From: Marasmius tenuissimus
Lineage: Eukaryota; Basidiomycota; Agaricomycetes; Agaricales; Marasmiaceae
Direction of reading: 5' to 3'
Assembly (NCBI GenBank): GCA_029532415.1
Contig: JAQOTA010000060.1
Coordinates: 1,240,001 to 1,304,000 of the forward strand
Length of the DNA: 64,000 nt
Position numbers and translations under genes: made by a program. Position 1 is the stretch's first letter; each line of letters begins with the position of its first letter. A model generated the notes under the pieces. It ran no database searches. It was given only the letters and a program-made list of their open reading frames with translations, and was not told the origin of the DNA. Below are positions 12,165-25,000 of the stretch, piece after piece.

Positions 12165-12196
12165 CCCATCCCATCCGTCCATCCGTCCATCCATCT
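12165..12196. repeat. CCATCCGTCC-type short tandem repeat
   Basis: This is a run of tetranucleotide units (CCAT and CCGT alternating), about eight units with variants. It is an ordinary microsatellite. Confidence 0.7.
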
Positions 12197-13100
12197 AGAG
12201 AAACTGGCAAGAGTGGATAGATGAAATGCGGGAGACACGCACGTTTCGGGTACCTCTATCCCTGCGAAGTTTCTATTCTTGGTTCGTTGTGCACCCGTTT
12301 GCGAAAATTTCCAACACTTCATTGAACTCAGTTCAAGCTGTGCATGGCATCCCAGGGCATTCCTCCCGGCGGGAGTTCGCGACACGGTTCGACCACTGAT
12401 TGACATCCAGTACACTCCAGTACATTAAAACGCGTGTCCCCGAGCCCTTTATCGCCGCCCCTTGCAATAATGAAGTAAACCGACCCCGCCCTGCTTGCAA
12501 TAGTCTGGGATTTCTGACAGAATATTATACATGATACAATTTCGAGCGTTTGTACCTTAACATGTAGCGCCTTTCGTAGCCACTCTACCAGCCTTGGAAA
12601 GAATCATCGACGCTAAAACCTCAAATGATTCAACCTATGGCGTAAGAGGGAAAAAACAACACCACCATTGCATCAGGTTTTGATAGTCCATCAAACAAGA
12701 GGTACTTTGGCCGCCTCGAGGAGACTTGCGCGCCACCCGCGCTGGCCTTAGTGTTGATGTACTTGGAATAAGTAATCATAATCAGGGACGGTCAAGGCTA
12801 AGGGAAACCATCAAGGTATTGGACAATGGTCCGAAGACGTCTCGTCGTTTCAGACTTTCTTTTGGCGGGAGTGTGAGGAATACATGAGTCGGCGCTACTG
12901 GTGTGATTATCGGGGAGACGGTTTGATCGAGTGGAGAGAGCCAGATTAACGGTCGTTGAGGGAGTCAGTGGGCTACAGAGTGTGAAAAATGTCCATCAGT
13001 GGTTCGATCGGCTTTTCGTCTGGATAACTTGCCGGCCATCAGAAACCTAAAGGGACCATTGAAATTCGGGTTGCACGGGAGACAAGCTTGTACGGAAAAC

Positions 13101-13141
13101 GCTTGGACGCTTGGACGGAAGATTCAAGACGGCTTGGACGG
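13101..13141. repeat. three copies of GCTTGGACG
   Basis: The unit GCTTGGACG or its CTTGGACGG variant occurs twice in tandem and once again after 20 bases. It is short and of unknown meaning. Confidence 0.5.
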
Positions 13142-13780
13142 TAATCCGTGAATTGTCTCCCATTTGAACACTGCGTTGGAAGGGTGCATATTCAATGGTG
13201 GTCTGTAATGTCTACTCTTGCAAACTACGAGAGGCGTAGGCCAAAAGATATCCATCGGATGAACGGAGTTGATGCTATGAAGAATCTAAGCTAGTGAAGG
13301 AGATATTTCCAGAACAGCTCCGTCAGAAAGGTTAAGTAAGGTCGATCGGAGGACTGTAACGCACGCGCGCGAAAACGTAATAACCCAATGAAACAAAGCA
13401 ACCAAATACGACTAGATTACTTTTGCAACTGAAAGCGAATAAACAAAAGATGTGGGGTGTAGACTATGATGATAGATATCATGGATGAGAGATGTGGAAT
13501 GGGATGAACGGACTGGTTGTGGGGTCGTGTGGTATTCGGATGATTGATGGTATAATACAGGATAGGATAGAGGACAGCAGAGAGACGATGGAAAGCAGGA
13601 TGATACCGTATGAAAACCACTTTTTCCTCCTAGGCGAATGTGCTTGCGAGGGTATAACATAATCATAAAATATGGACGAGAGAAGGAGACGGATCGGAGT
13701 TGGCATAATAACATAGCTTGAAGGGGCAGAAGATGCAATCAGCGGGATGGATTGCATCAACCTCCGACAAAGTCCGGCCA

Positions 13781-15587
13781 TCAGCAAACTTGAACTTCCC
13801 ATTCGCCACCTTGTGCGGGTGTCTCGGGCATGCTCTTCAGGGCAATGCGCACACGACGTTTGGGGTGGTAGTCGAGCGAGTTGCCACCACTGAAACCGAA
13901 CTCTGGCGGACTGAAGGATTCCAGGTCCCCTACACCTCCGAAGAGCGTTGATGAAGGGGAGGCAGAACCTGATGGCGAAGGTTGATGGATATGTGGATGG
14001 TTTGAATGATGATGGAAGAGATGTGAGGATGATGAGAAAGATGCTGCGGAAGAGAAGTCATTCTGTGTGGGACCACCGACGCCCAAGAATGGGTCAGAGT
14101 TGGGCGAAGGATATGACGAAAAGCTTGAACCAGAGGTTGATGGGAAAGAACGTTCAAACGAGGAAGTTTCAGGGTCACCTTGTCCCCACAGGTCGAGACC
14201 CAAAGAAGATGTAGCGGTGTGATCCGGGCTACCAGAATAGAGCGATGCACTAGGGGAGGTCGATCGTGAGGAAGGTGATGTCGAGGGGTGGATGCGAACT
14301 CGTATTTTGCCATCTTCTGAGGGAGCGGTGTCGAAGGAGACGTCAAGGCTGTTCAAATCATTGAGGAGCTTGGAGTCCGCCGAGAACTCGAGCTTATGCT
14401 GCTTGACAGCCTTATCGGGATTCATTGACCATCCGAGCGGGCGGTCAGCAGGGAGATAAGAGTTGAAGTTGAAGCCACCTGATGAGGCAATGGGGGAGGG
14501 GGGAAGAGAGAAGTTTGCGGGTGCCGAACTCTGTGTCTGCATGGAAAACAGAGAGGGCAGCGCACATAGAAGGACCTGCTTAGTTTAAATTAAGCTGATG
14601 GCTTGAATGGCAATTGACAATTAGGAACATACCATGAGACCCAGACTTGCTGCCGATGAGGCACCCTTCGCGGCCTGAAGACGGGGAGAGGATGCTAATG
14701 ACGAATAGTCGGACTCATCAAATGATTCGACCTTTACCGGAGAATCCTGTGGGGTCGAACTTGATGCTTTGGAAGAAAGCTCTGCACTGAGCTGACGCTC
14801 CCGCTCACGTGCGGCAGCAAGTTGAGCTCTGAGGCTCTCGACTTCCGAAAGCATTTCAGAATCGTTGGTCGTATTCGGAAGCGATTGTGAGCTGCCGGCT
14901 TGGGTTAAAGCCAATAGCCGAGCATTTTCTTGCTCCAGCTCGAGAACACGACTATAAGGAAGAGCTTGAGATCAAAACCCCGTTGAAAAGTCTATAGAGC
15001 TTTGCAACGTACGTTTCCATGCACTCGAATTCCTCGCGTTTACGCTGGCGACTGAGGAATGCCGCGGCCCGATTCTTGACAAGACGAGCCTCCCTCTTTG
15101 ATAAGCCTGATACGTCCGGAGGCACAAAGTCCTTGGTGCTGATACGCTCGCCGGTCGCGCGTTTCTTTGTTGTCGGAGGCAGCTGAGCAGGACTTGCTGA
15201 GCGCTTTAGAGCTGTCGATATTGACGGGGGTTTAATGGAGATCGAAACGCGATGGAAATCCCTGGCTTCTGAAGGCGCTGGAGACGGGGGTGCCTGGAAG
15301 GAGCTGTTGACCTCTGCTAGGTCGAAGAGCTGGTGTGTAGGAAGGCACATTTGGGCTGCATCCGGACTCATACGAGTCTTGAGCATTCTGGGAGAGTCTG
15401 TTGACAGAGATCCTGCTACTGAAACGGGAGGGGAGGGAGGCAATTGCTGGTAGTTAGCATACTGGGAATAGTAATGGGAAGTATCCTGGGGATGGGGGTC
15501 GGCCCATTCCGAACCGGGAGAGAGCAGGGGTGCGTCTGCAGAGATAATTTGGGACATTTGAAGCGGGGGTGGGTTGGGCTTGGACAT
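13781..15587 (-). CDS. bZIP transcription factor with hydrophobic segment
   Basis: This is a DNA-binding regulator of about 562 residues. Exons on the minus strand are 15587-15013, 14951-14633 and 14575-13781, with GT-AG introns. The first 160 residues are rich in Pro, Ser and Gln. The basic region SKREARLVKNRAAAFLSRQR carries the bZIP signature N172-x7-R180, followed by a leucine zipper (VLELEQENARLLAL) and a second coiled coil (EVESLRAQLAAARERERQLS). Residues 292-310 (AASLGLMVLLCALPSLFSM) are hydrophobic and could form a membrane segment, which recalls ATF6/CREB3-type factors. The rest is Ser/Pro/Gly-rich, with a conserved-looking basic end (PKRRVRIALKSMP). The intron at 14576-14632 lies inside the hydrophobic segment; retaining it would end the protein two residues later. 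The target genes and whether the segment really spans a membrane are unknown. Confidence 0.88.
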
Positions 15588-18500
15588 GGAAGAAGCAAAA
15601 AAGCGTCCTTTATGAAGGAGAATTGGAAAAGGAAAAGTTACTAAAGCGATACAAACTCAACTAACTCACAATTTGGTTACTTGTCGGTAACTTGTCCGAT
15701 GTTGCCTTGTTCAGATCCCACGTCCCATCAGCTTTCCACGCGTCTCCCGTCCAATCTTTCCCCGCACAGAATACAAACGAACCGAGCCATCAACCAAGTA
15801 CAATCAATTTCTGAACCAGTTCGTCCTGTCCTAATCCTCTGTTCCTCCTCCATTTTCCAAGCAGCGCTCAGTCCTTTCCTCTCCCCCTCTCTCATTCTCC
15901 ACTTTCAACTCCTTGTTTATTCTCTTCTTTCATTCCGACGTCCATCCGATCACCGACATTTTTTTCTCCTTCATTCTCCTTATCCGGTTTCACGTCCTAC
16001 ACGCCCAATTTTTGCTCGCCAATCGGATCATTCGCCCTTGTACCCCTCAAAGCTACCGTCGTAGGTCAATCTTCGGAGCTGCGCCCCAAGCCATCCTCCT
16101 ACAGTATCACAAGGCTTTCCTTGCTGCTCCCACAACTCGTGAGCACTACCTACACGGCCCGATTCAAAGGTCACAGTCATCCGATTTCTCCTACCTCGGT
16201 GACTGTACTTTACCCAAGTTGCCGTTCTTGTCTTCATCGCCGTCCAAAGTCCAACGGTCTCCTGTATCCCTTGTGGAACTTGTCTGTAGTCTCTATCACG
16301 AGAACGCTTCGCGCTCTGTTATCATTCGCATTTAGACTTCAGGCGTCATAATGTCTCCTCTAAACCCTTTCTTGTCGCGTGTTTATTCATTCCTTCACGG
16401 AATCTCATATGCTAACAGCGTGATTTAGGCCCAAGCTCCGCATCTCGACCCCACACAGAGTACTATTCTGAATTTTGAAAGCCTTCGAATTGAACCCATT
16501 CGGAGGGCCCAAACCTGCTTCACCCTATGATTGGAAGATAGACTCTAATTGAGTGACACCCCGCCTGTTTCAAGGCCATTGAATTCAGTCGGACATCCAG
16601 GGCACGACGGCTCGGCGTTTCCGGATGTGTGGGCCCTGGGGTGAGGTACTGTCTCGTGCCTCTTGTGGCGGAATATTCGGTTAGCTCTTTTGCCATCTGG
16701 TTGAAGGGATTGCAATGAATGCTGGGCTTTTGGAGCCACGAGACCGGAAATTATCGATATCAATCACAGCGGTGCCCAGCCTCCTCTCGTGAGAGGAGTT
16801 CCGATCTACCCGCCGGTGAAAGTCGGTGATGATGGGCGCAGCCTGCGGCGCGCGCTCAGGTGGATATCTGTCGATGCCCTATGCCTCCTGCTAGCTCCTC
16901 CTCCGACCTCTTCGTCTCGAATGGGCGCCAGTTGCACGGTTAAAGTATCCTGATAAGGTACCCGACGGGACCCGTTTGCCAAAGTTGAAGATGTCCCGAG
17001 ACTCCGAGAGTCATATCACGTTGGGCGAAAAGCATGACGAGTGTCTGGGCACTTGAGCTTGCGATAAGTTTTTTGGAGGGAGAGGTCGGAAAGCCCAAAC
17101 GCGATATGGTGCGATAGAGTTGGAATTGCAATTCTACAGCACGGAAGGAAGGAAGGAAGCACGGAAGCTCAATTCAACCCACTTTACCTATCACCTATAG
17201 GCTATCATCTTTGGTGGCGCCAAAAAGCGACATTCGGGAATTTTCCCAGGGCAAAGATTGATAATGGAAACGTCGAGTACAGCACAGCGATTGACTAGCG
17301 ACTCTGCGTTCTTGGTGATCGAAACTTCTTCTCAACAGTCTAACGACCGAGGCGGTAGTAATCCCACCGGTTTGATAGACAACTGGTTCGTTTCCACCCG
17401 GGACCAGGCTCAAGCAGGAGGGGACGATCTGTATCATGGGAAACGTTCTCTCAACACCACCGATTGAGACCCATCTCTTGCGCAGTGCTGTGATCTGCTG
17501 ATTCCAAAATAGAATCCAACTGAATGTCTTTCCATTATCATATGGAAGAAGTATTGATGCGCAACTAGTGTTCATACGAGTCCCGACCTTGCTCGAGCAT
17601 GCTTCTCCTGGAAAGATGCAAGAGTGGAGGGAGAACGAGAAGGATGACTGTCGAGTATGTGGCATTGAAGAGGTAAGGAGTTGGGCATCAGAAAATTCGG
17701 ACGTTCTAAAGACCTTGGCAGCGGGGGGCGGGAGGGTCCCCATCCCACTCGAATGGCAGATTTCAGATGGTTCTCAAACAGTTTGCCCACAATCCTTTCG
17801 TCTGGTTTGATTCCCGGGGAAATGAATTGATAACGACCAAGGTCTAAGATCCTGGGCACATGATAATCAGCGCTCAGTGTGGTATCGAGCAAGGTGATTT
17901 GTGTAGAGGTTTTCTTTGGCCCGCGGGACACTAATTTGATTGGGTACCGTAAGTAGTGAAGCAGGGAAGGTGAGAACCTGCGAGACCGAGGAGGGTTAAG
18001 GTGGGAAGGAAGGTACCCGGAAGCACCGCCGTGGTAGGGCGCAGCTACTGTACGGGTTCCTACTGGACATTGTACTCTTCGTGCGCCATCTGATTTCATT
18101 TTCGTAGAAGCCTAGGTAGACATGGCGACGTCTTTTGGCTGTGTTCCACGAGCATGTAGAGGTCGGGACAGCCGCTGATTAACGGAAGCGAGATTTGGCT
18201 GCTGTAGTCGTGATTTCCTATCTGGAGGCCTCATACAGACGGCAGCCTCAGGCAGGATCAATTCCTTCTGTAAAGGTATACAATTGGTTAACTTCTGGCG
18301 GTTGATCGACGACGAGAACCCGCGGGACTTACTGGCATCTATTTTTGCCGTTCTTGAGATCCCACAGGCCTCGGGAGGGTACCTCGAAACAGTGGACAAG
18401 TCGGCGTATCGGAAGCGAGTTTCTGGGGTTTCTACCGCCGCCGCGAGGCGGTGTGCTGAAACGCTAAAACTACCTGACAGCACGGACGGCACGGATAATC

Positions 18501-19523
18501 TGTGTCCTATACGGAAATACGGGAACCCTCCAAGGGCTTTGTGTAGTGAAGATGACGCATTCGATTGGTATGAGCGTCCACATCCCTACTAATTCAGGTC
18601 TGTGATGGTGGTGATAGATATCTTGATCCTTTGATGCGCAAAAAGTCCAAGTTCTGATGAAAGGGGTACAAGAAGCAAAGGTCCTTCATCAACCCGTTCG
18701 GCGGATTTCGATTTTGGTTTGGGGAATGTACGAGAAGGAGCGTTTCAGTGAGGAGGTCCATGGATTACACGAGTCTCAGTGAGATATAGCGATAGTATCC
18801 GCCCGTCCTGCGGGGACGATAGGCCGATGAACAGAGTACATCGGTCTCATCGTGTTCGACCACATTCAGTGCGTCGCGAGAGGAGCAGCATTATCATCGC
18901 CAGTCGTAGGAATGACTAGAAACTGAAGACGAGCGTTCAATCATCGATTTGGATGTGCAATGCATTTCGACTCACCAAGAGTTGTCCGGTATTCACCCAC
19001 AAGATTCTGTGATCACGGGGAAGCTCGTAGATCCGGAGATATGGTAAAGAGCACCAGGAGGGGCTAGTAAGTTTGAGGACTTGCATAGATTCCAGCATGA
19101 TTTCTATCAAACGCGACCAAAGGTTGACCTCCCAGCATCACTCCAAATCTGACCTCCAGGATTTCCACATGGTGTGTCCAAAGTTTCATGTCTAGGAATT
19201 CCGGATGGGGAATACTCCTGAAGACATACACGATAAGAAGTCTTGTTGTAAGGGAACTGAGGAGGTCGAGACTCTCCAATTGAAGGAGACTCGAGAGGGG
19301 ATAGAAGAAGGTCTAAATTGGACCATTCAAATCATTGGTTTATGGCACGTGACGGCATGTGACAGTCTGGGGCATGTGACATTCCGTGACAATTGTCGCG
19401 TCTTGTCACACTTATCCACGTCGCTTCACCTCAATCTCTTCCAGTTGCCAGTCTGCTTTGATTCTCTACTGTTGTCGCTCTTTACCCCATTCAATAAAAC
19501 TATCTTCATCATCTACCGCGGGA
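15588..19523. other. gene-poor interval between bZIP and GUP1
   Basis: This 3.9 kb stretch holds the pyrimidine-rich upstream region of the bZIP gene (about 15680-16340 on the plus strand) and no recognisable gene. Overlapping frames of 100-180 codons exist at 17195-18592 on both strands without a known domain. One part on the minus strand, about 17757-17940, has protein-like residues (ADYHVPRILDLGRYQFISPG) and is noted as a finding. The last 200 bases contain the GUP1 promoter motifs. Confidence 0.45.
19346..19380 (+). promoter_or_regulatory. three CAYGTGAC boxes upstream of GUP1
   Basis: CACGTGAC at 19346-19353, CATGTGAC at 19356-19363 and CATGTGAC at 19373-19380 all face the same way, 144-178 bases before the ATG. 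Read on the other strand they fit RTCACRTG-like E-boxes bound by Cbf1/USF-type bHLH factors. A further CCGTGAC follows at about 19384. Regulation is inferred from the motifs only. Confidence 0.45.
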
Positions 19524-21785
19524 ATGAGCGGCGACGTAGCTCTTCTCCCGATCACGTCTCCGACTGCACAGAAATTCGATCGCCGGCAACTCTCTCTAGC
19601 CTCTGAAGTCATTCTCAAAAAGCGCATGAAATTGGTCGACTTAACTGTTGATATTCCCTCATCATCACGCACGACATCCATACCTAATGAAGCAGCCAGA
19701 AGTCCCAGTCGTTGGAGGTCGCTGGAGTTCAAAGTCTACTATGTCGTAGCTGCGCTGGTAGTTCCAATCATGGTTTGGATACCGGTGTCTATCAGCAGCC
19801 GTAAGCTCTTCCTGTGACTGTCTCGGCCTCTTTAGCTTGCTCACGGACGTGTGTGTTTAGCTTTACACCCAAACTATCCTGCATACAGCGGGAAGTTGTC
19901 TGCTGGCTGGTTATTCAATCGAAAAGTTGTGAGTCTGCATCCTCGGTCCATGAACGCAGTTATATTGATCATTGGTGCATATAAGGACAACAGTGATGCG
20001 CAATATCGCTCCTTCAGAAACAACATTTTCATCTTGACTTTTATCGCCTCCATACTTTTCCTCGCGAAATATCTCTGGACGCGTATATCAGCCTCCCTGC
20101 GCCAAGATAATCTCTACTTGATCCCATTCAATCTCGTTTGCTCGTTGCTGTTCTTGTTCGGGCTTCATGGAACGAGTATCCTCAAAATCATCCTGATATT
20201 GACGGTCAACTATGCGATCGCCAAGACTACCAGATCCTCGAAACTTGGACCATTATTGACATGGTTGTTCAACGGAACTATACTCTTCCTGAACGATAGA
20301 TACAACGGGTATCGCTTTGGTGACATTCTACCTTCCCTTGAGATTCTGGTAAGCTCATAGACATAGGAAACAGAGGCAATTCAATAACCGATCCCCCTAG
20401 GATTCCTTCACAGGCTTTCATCCGAGATGGCATGTAAACTTCAATATAACGATGTTACGGCTGGTGTCCTTCAGCATGGACTATTATTGGAGTTGTAGAG
20501 GGGTCGGTGGGAACGAGGTGTGTCTTTATTATTCACCAACCAGACATGTTGCCTTACACGAGCTCGACGTAAGGAAGACGGGCTCAATCTTAAATGAAAG
20601 ACAACGGCAGAGCATATCGCACCCAGAGGCAATGTACAACTACGTCAACTTCATGAGCTACGCACTCTACTGCCCTCTCTACATTGCCGGCCCCATTATG
20701 ACCTTCAATGACTTCTTGTGGCAGGTAAGATTACTCTTTGAACGTAGTCTAGACATCACTTCTAACCGATTACTCTCAAGTTCCGCCAACCACCCCAAAT
20801 CTCGCGCGGCACAGTCGCCCGATACTTGATACGGTTTCTCGTTTGCGTTTTGACCATGGAATTCATACTACACTTTATGTACATGGTTGCGATCAAAGAT
20901 AGGCAAGCATGGGATGGATTCAGCCCCGCCGAAATCAGTATGGTTGGCTTCTGGAACTTGATCATCGTTTGGTTAAAGGTACGAAGCCTGCTTCAGTTAT
21001 CGGCATGCCTCTGTTGAACTTACTCTTCACAGCTCCTAATACCATGGCGGTTCTTCCGCCTTTGGGCACTCGCCGATGGCATCGACGCCCCAGAAAATAT
21101 GGTCCGATGTATGGCTAACAATTACTCGGTCTTCGGCTTTTGGAGAAGCTGGCATCGAAGCTACAACCTCTGGATTATACGGTACGGTATCTTAATTGAC
21201 CCTCCGGCTTTTTCCTCGCTCATTACTCCATTAATAGGTATATCTACGTACCGTTAGGCGGAGTCAAAAACGTATTCCTGAACACCGTATTGGTCTTTAC
21301 ATTCGTTGCCTTGTGGCACGACTTGACTTTCAAACTTTTGGCTTGGGGTTGGCTTGTGAGCCTGTTTATACTCCCGGAGATGCTGGCCCGGTTTATAGTG
21401 CCCGCCTCACGGGTTCGTTTGAGATCCTGTCTGGTTGATATACATCTTTGCTCACGAACGTCTGGACATCTAGTACGCTGCTAAGCCGTGGTATCGGCAT
21501 GCATGTGCACTGGGCGCCGTCTTCAACATCCTTCTCATGATGGTCGCGAACCTGGTTGGTTTTGTGATTGGAACCGACGGTATTCGGTTCTTCGTTGATC
21601 AACTTTTTGGGACTCTCTCGGGTCTAAAGTTTCTCGCGGGGGCAGTATGCTGTTTGTTCGTGGGTGCACAGCTTATGTTTGAGTACAGGTGGGTTCTCTT
21701 TCTTTCCATGCTTTACAAGCGACATTGTTAACCTGAAGTGGACAGAGCTGAGGAGATGCGAGAGGGGATTTATCGGAGGTGCTAA
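19524..21785 (+). CDS. GUP1: GUP1-like MBOAT O-acyltransferase
   Basis: This is a multi-pass ER membrane acyltransferase of the MBOAT family. In yeast, Gup1 remodels GPI anchors by re-acylating the sn-2 position and was first described through glycerol uptake. The model has about 602 residues in nine exons: 19524-19800, 19861-19928, 19986-20348, 20401-20724, 20781-20978, 21033-21181, 21238-21412, 21474-21688 and 21746-21785. Marks of the family are a first membrane segment followed by [19 protein letters not shown], a SMDYYWSC block, [40 protein letters not shown] with its conserved WHRS, and FVALWHD, whose His487 is the MBOAT active-site histidine. About ten hydrophobic helices can be seen. 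Bases 20518-20562 (45 nt, GTGTGT...GAG, no stop) are kept as exon but could be a short intron. Confidence 0.93.
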
Positions 21786-22134
21786 GGAACGTGCTACGAG
21801 AATAACAGGAGGCTCATTTCATGAGGATGTTTCAATATTGACTCCCAGGCGGGATACTGTCAAGAAACCGGATTTCGAGCATGACCCCATGTACTATTTT
21901 GGCTCTCTCAGACGACCGAGGAAGAGCCAGGAAAGGACTATTCACTAAGTTGGATGCATTTCATGCAAAGCCCAGAACGCGGGCGGCGGATGTGAGCTAG
22001 CAGTTACGAGTCGTGGCTGACGGCTCGTGAAATGTAATTTTGTAAGTAGACTATATGAAGTACATATACTAATGTTGTTTGCAGCACAGAAAGCCCTCGA
22101 AGCCCAGAGAAAAAAAGGAACAAGTACACGAAGG
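21786..22134. other. convergent intergenic spacer
   Basis: These 349 bases lie between the stop of GUP1 (plus strand) and the stop of the first MFS gene (minus strand). It should hold both 3' untranslated regions. No gene or repeat is seen. Confidence 0.6.
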
Positions 22135-24333
22135 TCATGTGGTGTAGAAGAACCCTTGTCGTCCCTCTAGTGGCCCCGAGAGACGTCCCTCTCGGGAGAG
22201 TTTGTTCAGGCGGGTGAAGTGGAAGTGTGTGATTGCCGCCAGACAAATTAGAACGATCTGAGCTCCAATAGTAACCCATAGGCCTATAACGATCCCATTA
22301 GTTTTGGCGATGGGCAACGGGTACGGCTGCAGAACGAACCTGGGATATAATGGGGACGGTCTTTCTCCCGGAACACTGTACTCGCCAGAATGCCACCTAT
22401 GCCACCCCATGCGACAGTGACCGCCGACTGTACTGCACGTTTGCTTTGGGAAACAACGTTATTGGCACCCTGAATGGAAGCAGGTCAACTCCAGAATCCC
22501 GACATTCAAATAACCCGAAGACAACTCACATATGCCAAGACACCTGGGATACATCCCGCGCTTCCGGCGTTGATTAGGAACGTTCCTGTCGCGGAGCTCA
22601 TTAGCGAATAGTCTGAACAGAAGTAGAATCTGCTCACCAGCATATCGAGTGGCCCCTCCTTCCGCAAACGCGGTCATACAGCACCCCGTTAGCGTGATAC
22701 CGGCTTGAATGGCAAGGAATCCGGAACGATGTTTCAGCTTGTCAGCTAACCAAGCAAATATCATGGCGGAGACGAACTACAGTCGCGGTGCCATATGTCA
22801 GAAAAGAAACATTTCCCAAAGAAGTGGGACTTACGGCGGGTCCGTAGGGAGGCGCACTCTAGGGACAGATGAAGTATGTTCAGAAAGTGTGTCGTTCAAC
22901 AGATAGCCCTGAAGACTGACCAAGAGGAGGGACGCAGTGTCGCTATAATTCAGACCCTTGAGAATGATAGGTATGAAGAACGCCAACATGTAGGCGGGGA
23001 GGGTCGAACAAGCAAACATAACACCTGCAGATAGCTAAGTTAATCTTAGGACCCGAACGGTTGATCTATTTCACTAACCATATGCCCAAATTGTCCAATC
23101 CTGTAGGTGATGGAAAACTTTGCGAGTCGTAATCTCATCAGGAATAGAATCACCGCGATCCTCTTCGACTCTTCTCAATATGAACGCGGTTTGTGCTTTG
23201 GAGAGGAAGTTGTTCTTATCCGGGAAGTCTGGGACGAGGAAGTATCCCACTAATCCCAGGAAGATTGTGATAGCGCCTTCGACGATCTGGAATAGGGATA
23301 ATTAAGTGCACTGGTAGTAATATCGCCCAAGGGCAAGGCTTACAAAGATCCAAGACCACCCGGAAATGCCTGATTTGCCATTCAGCTTGCTGAGGCCGTA
23401 AGCAAGGATGGGACTGAATCCGCTGATCGTGATCGAGAGGAGATAAAAAGCAGCCAGTCTGACACGGAATTGGTTGAGCACTTCAAACTTGCGTATGAGG
23501 ACCAAGGCTGAACAGCTACCGTTTTTGAACCTCATGACGTTTGTACCTGAAAGGAAATCAGCAGATAGCGGGAGCGAAACGAGGCGTGCACCGTACCAAG
23601 TCGATATGATGAATACAAGTGCCGGGAAGAATCCAGCCTGGAAATCGTATCAGACGATGATCCGGAAACTGAAGCGGCCGGCGTCAGAGCCACGCACCTC
23701 GAAAACACCCAGCAAAATTCGGCACAGAGTGAGTAACCCCCAGTGCTCGACGAACCCCATTCCCAATTGTACCGCGCCCCAAGCAACTACAATGAAACCC
23801 AACCAGTTCCGGGCGCCAACCCTTCGTAACATTGCATTACCGGGAATCTGCCTAGTATTGTAAACCTCATTTAGCTAGTGGTCTAGCTCGAGTACGAGCA
23901 AGCTGTCACTCACAATAGGATGTACGGGACGAAGTACAGACAGTTGGCAATACTGTATCGGTCTCCGACATCCAGTCCCTTGAGGATACCGAGTTATTGG
24001 TGGCAGCTGCAACGATGATGTGACTTCACTCACAAGCTCTTTCCCCATACCAGCAACTCTAGCCGAGCTCAGATTGACACGATCAATGAGGGAGAAGGAA
24101 TAGAGTAGGGCGAGTATGGGAAGCATCCGAAAATCGACGAACATCCTAGAGTGTATCCATATCAGTCGTGTCCTTCATGACGGAGGGCTCAAGACATACA
24201 TCGTTCGGCGTTCGTTGACACTCTCGATGTCCTGCTGCGATACAGTCTCGGTATCCACATGGGCCGAGGCTTCCCTCTTCTCCACGTCAGAAATGGATGA
24301 ATTGGCTGAGTTTGACATCTTCTCGTTCGACAT
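22135..24333 (-). CDS. MFS permease, Dal5-like anion:cation symporter
   Basis: This is a plasma-membrane transporter of the anion:cation symporter group (allantoate, nicotinate and related organic anions); the actual substrate is unknown. It encodes about 485 residues in fourteen exons, running from 24333-24200 to 22283-22135, and all phases close. Family marks are LPILALLYSFSLIDRVNLSSAR (first helix), LDVGDRYSIANC, the RIVG-like RRVGARNW segment, CRILLGVFEAGFFPALVFI (helices 4-5), the YKRHEVQKR loop, GWSWIF at the end of helix 6, the long cytosolic loop rich in charged residues, SAPPYGPAFVSAMIFAWLADK after helix 8, and the C-terminal RLNKLSREGRL...EGRQGF motif. Two donors (GTTAGT, GTTCGT) are weak but framed. 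The second MFS gene lies directly upstream on the same strand and shares the intron pattern, so the pair is a tandem duplicate. Confidence 0.9.
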
Positions 24334-25000
24334 CGTGAAAATGGCCTATGCTTGTTGCAGGTCGAGGACTGCAGCAAAAAGGGACAGGGCGACAGGAGGG
24401 GAGACGCGCAAAAAAAGCTCACGGGAGAACGACTTACTTTATATTGGGCCATATTGTCACATCCATCATTCGCTCTTGGCTATTCCGGATTCGATTGGCT
24501 GACGACCAGTTGAGTATTTCTATGTACCTGAGCAGTCCAAGCCACCGATCGAAATCGTAAAGCATGGGAATGCTATAATCAATATAGTCAAACTGCATTA
24601 GTGCGGGTGGACCGAAGTTTCGTATAACCACGATCAATCGTGGACTCTATAGTTTGTGCAACGGGGACCGCTCGAACTCGTATTTGGAAGTGTCAAGCGT
24701 GACTAGTGGATGTTTGTGAATGCTCGTCCCTGTGCAGTCGGTGATGGTGGTGGACATGGCCTGGGAGCTGACTGACGTACTCGATGTCATGAAAACAAGA
24801 GCTTGGTCTATTCGATTCACGTTTGTAGTGGAAATGCGGATATCTGGTAACGCACGACAGCAGTCGATAAACTATTAGCCCTCCGATCCTGAAGTCCATT
24901 CCCCACAGACGACCCTGCATGAAACTTTCAATACTGTAAGTGGGCGGGACGCAACAGAGCGCCTCTTACTTATCATTTACGAACCAGTGGCCCCTCTCAC
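24334..25000. other. spacer between the two MFS genes
   Basis: These 667 bases should hold the promoter of the first MFS gene (reading left) and the 3' end of the second. No separate gene is recognised; short frames here lack domains. Confidence 0.55.

Larger units (their letters stand above)
9235..13780. other. gene-poor interval with scattered coding-like pieces
   Basis: There is no recognisable gene over 4.5 kb. Between 9470 and 9990 several short open pieces (such as LQGQDFFETR, and GRFVVEDGFYYMLPGTLS at about 9795-9850) look protein-like but do not join into one model. A protein-like exon sits at 10908-11084 (listed separately). An open frame on the plus strand at 11495-11836 (113 codons, ATG to TGA) has no recognisable domain. 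Simple repeats lie near 12165 and 13101. The right end is the 3' flank of the bZIP gene. Confidence 0.45.

Noticed and set aside
17195..17743. 182-codon frame on the minus strand
   Set aside because: No recognisable domain, and the better protein-like stretch nearby lies in another frame.
18284..18592. 102-codon frame on the plus strand
   Set aside because: An opposite-strand frame of 126 codons overlaps it; no motif supports either.
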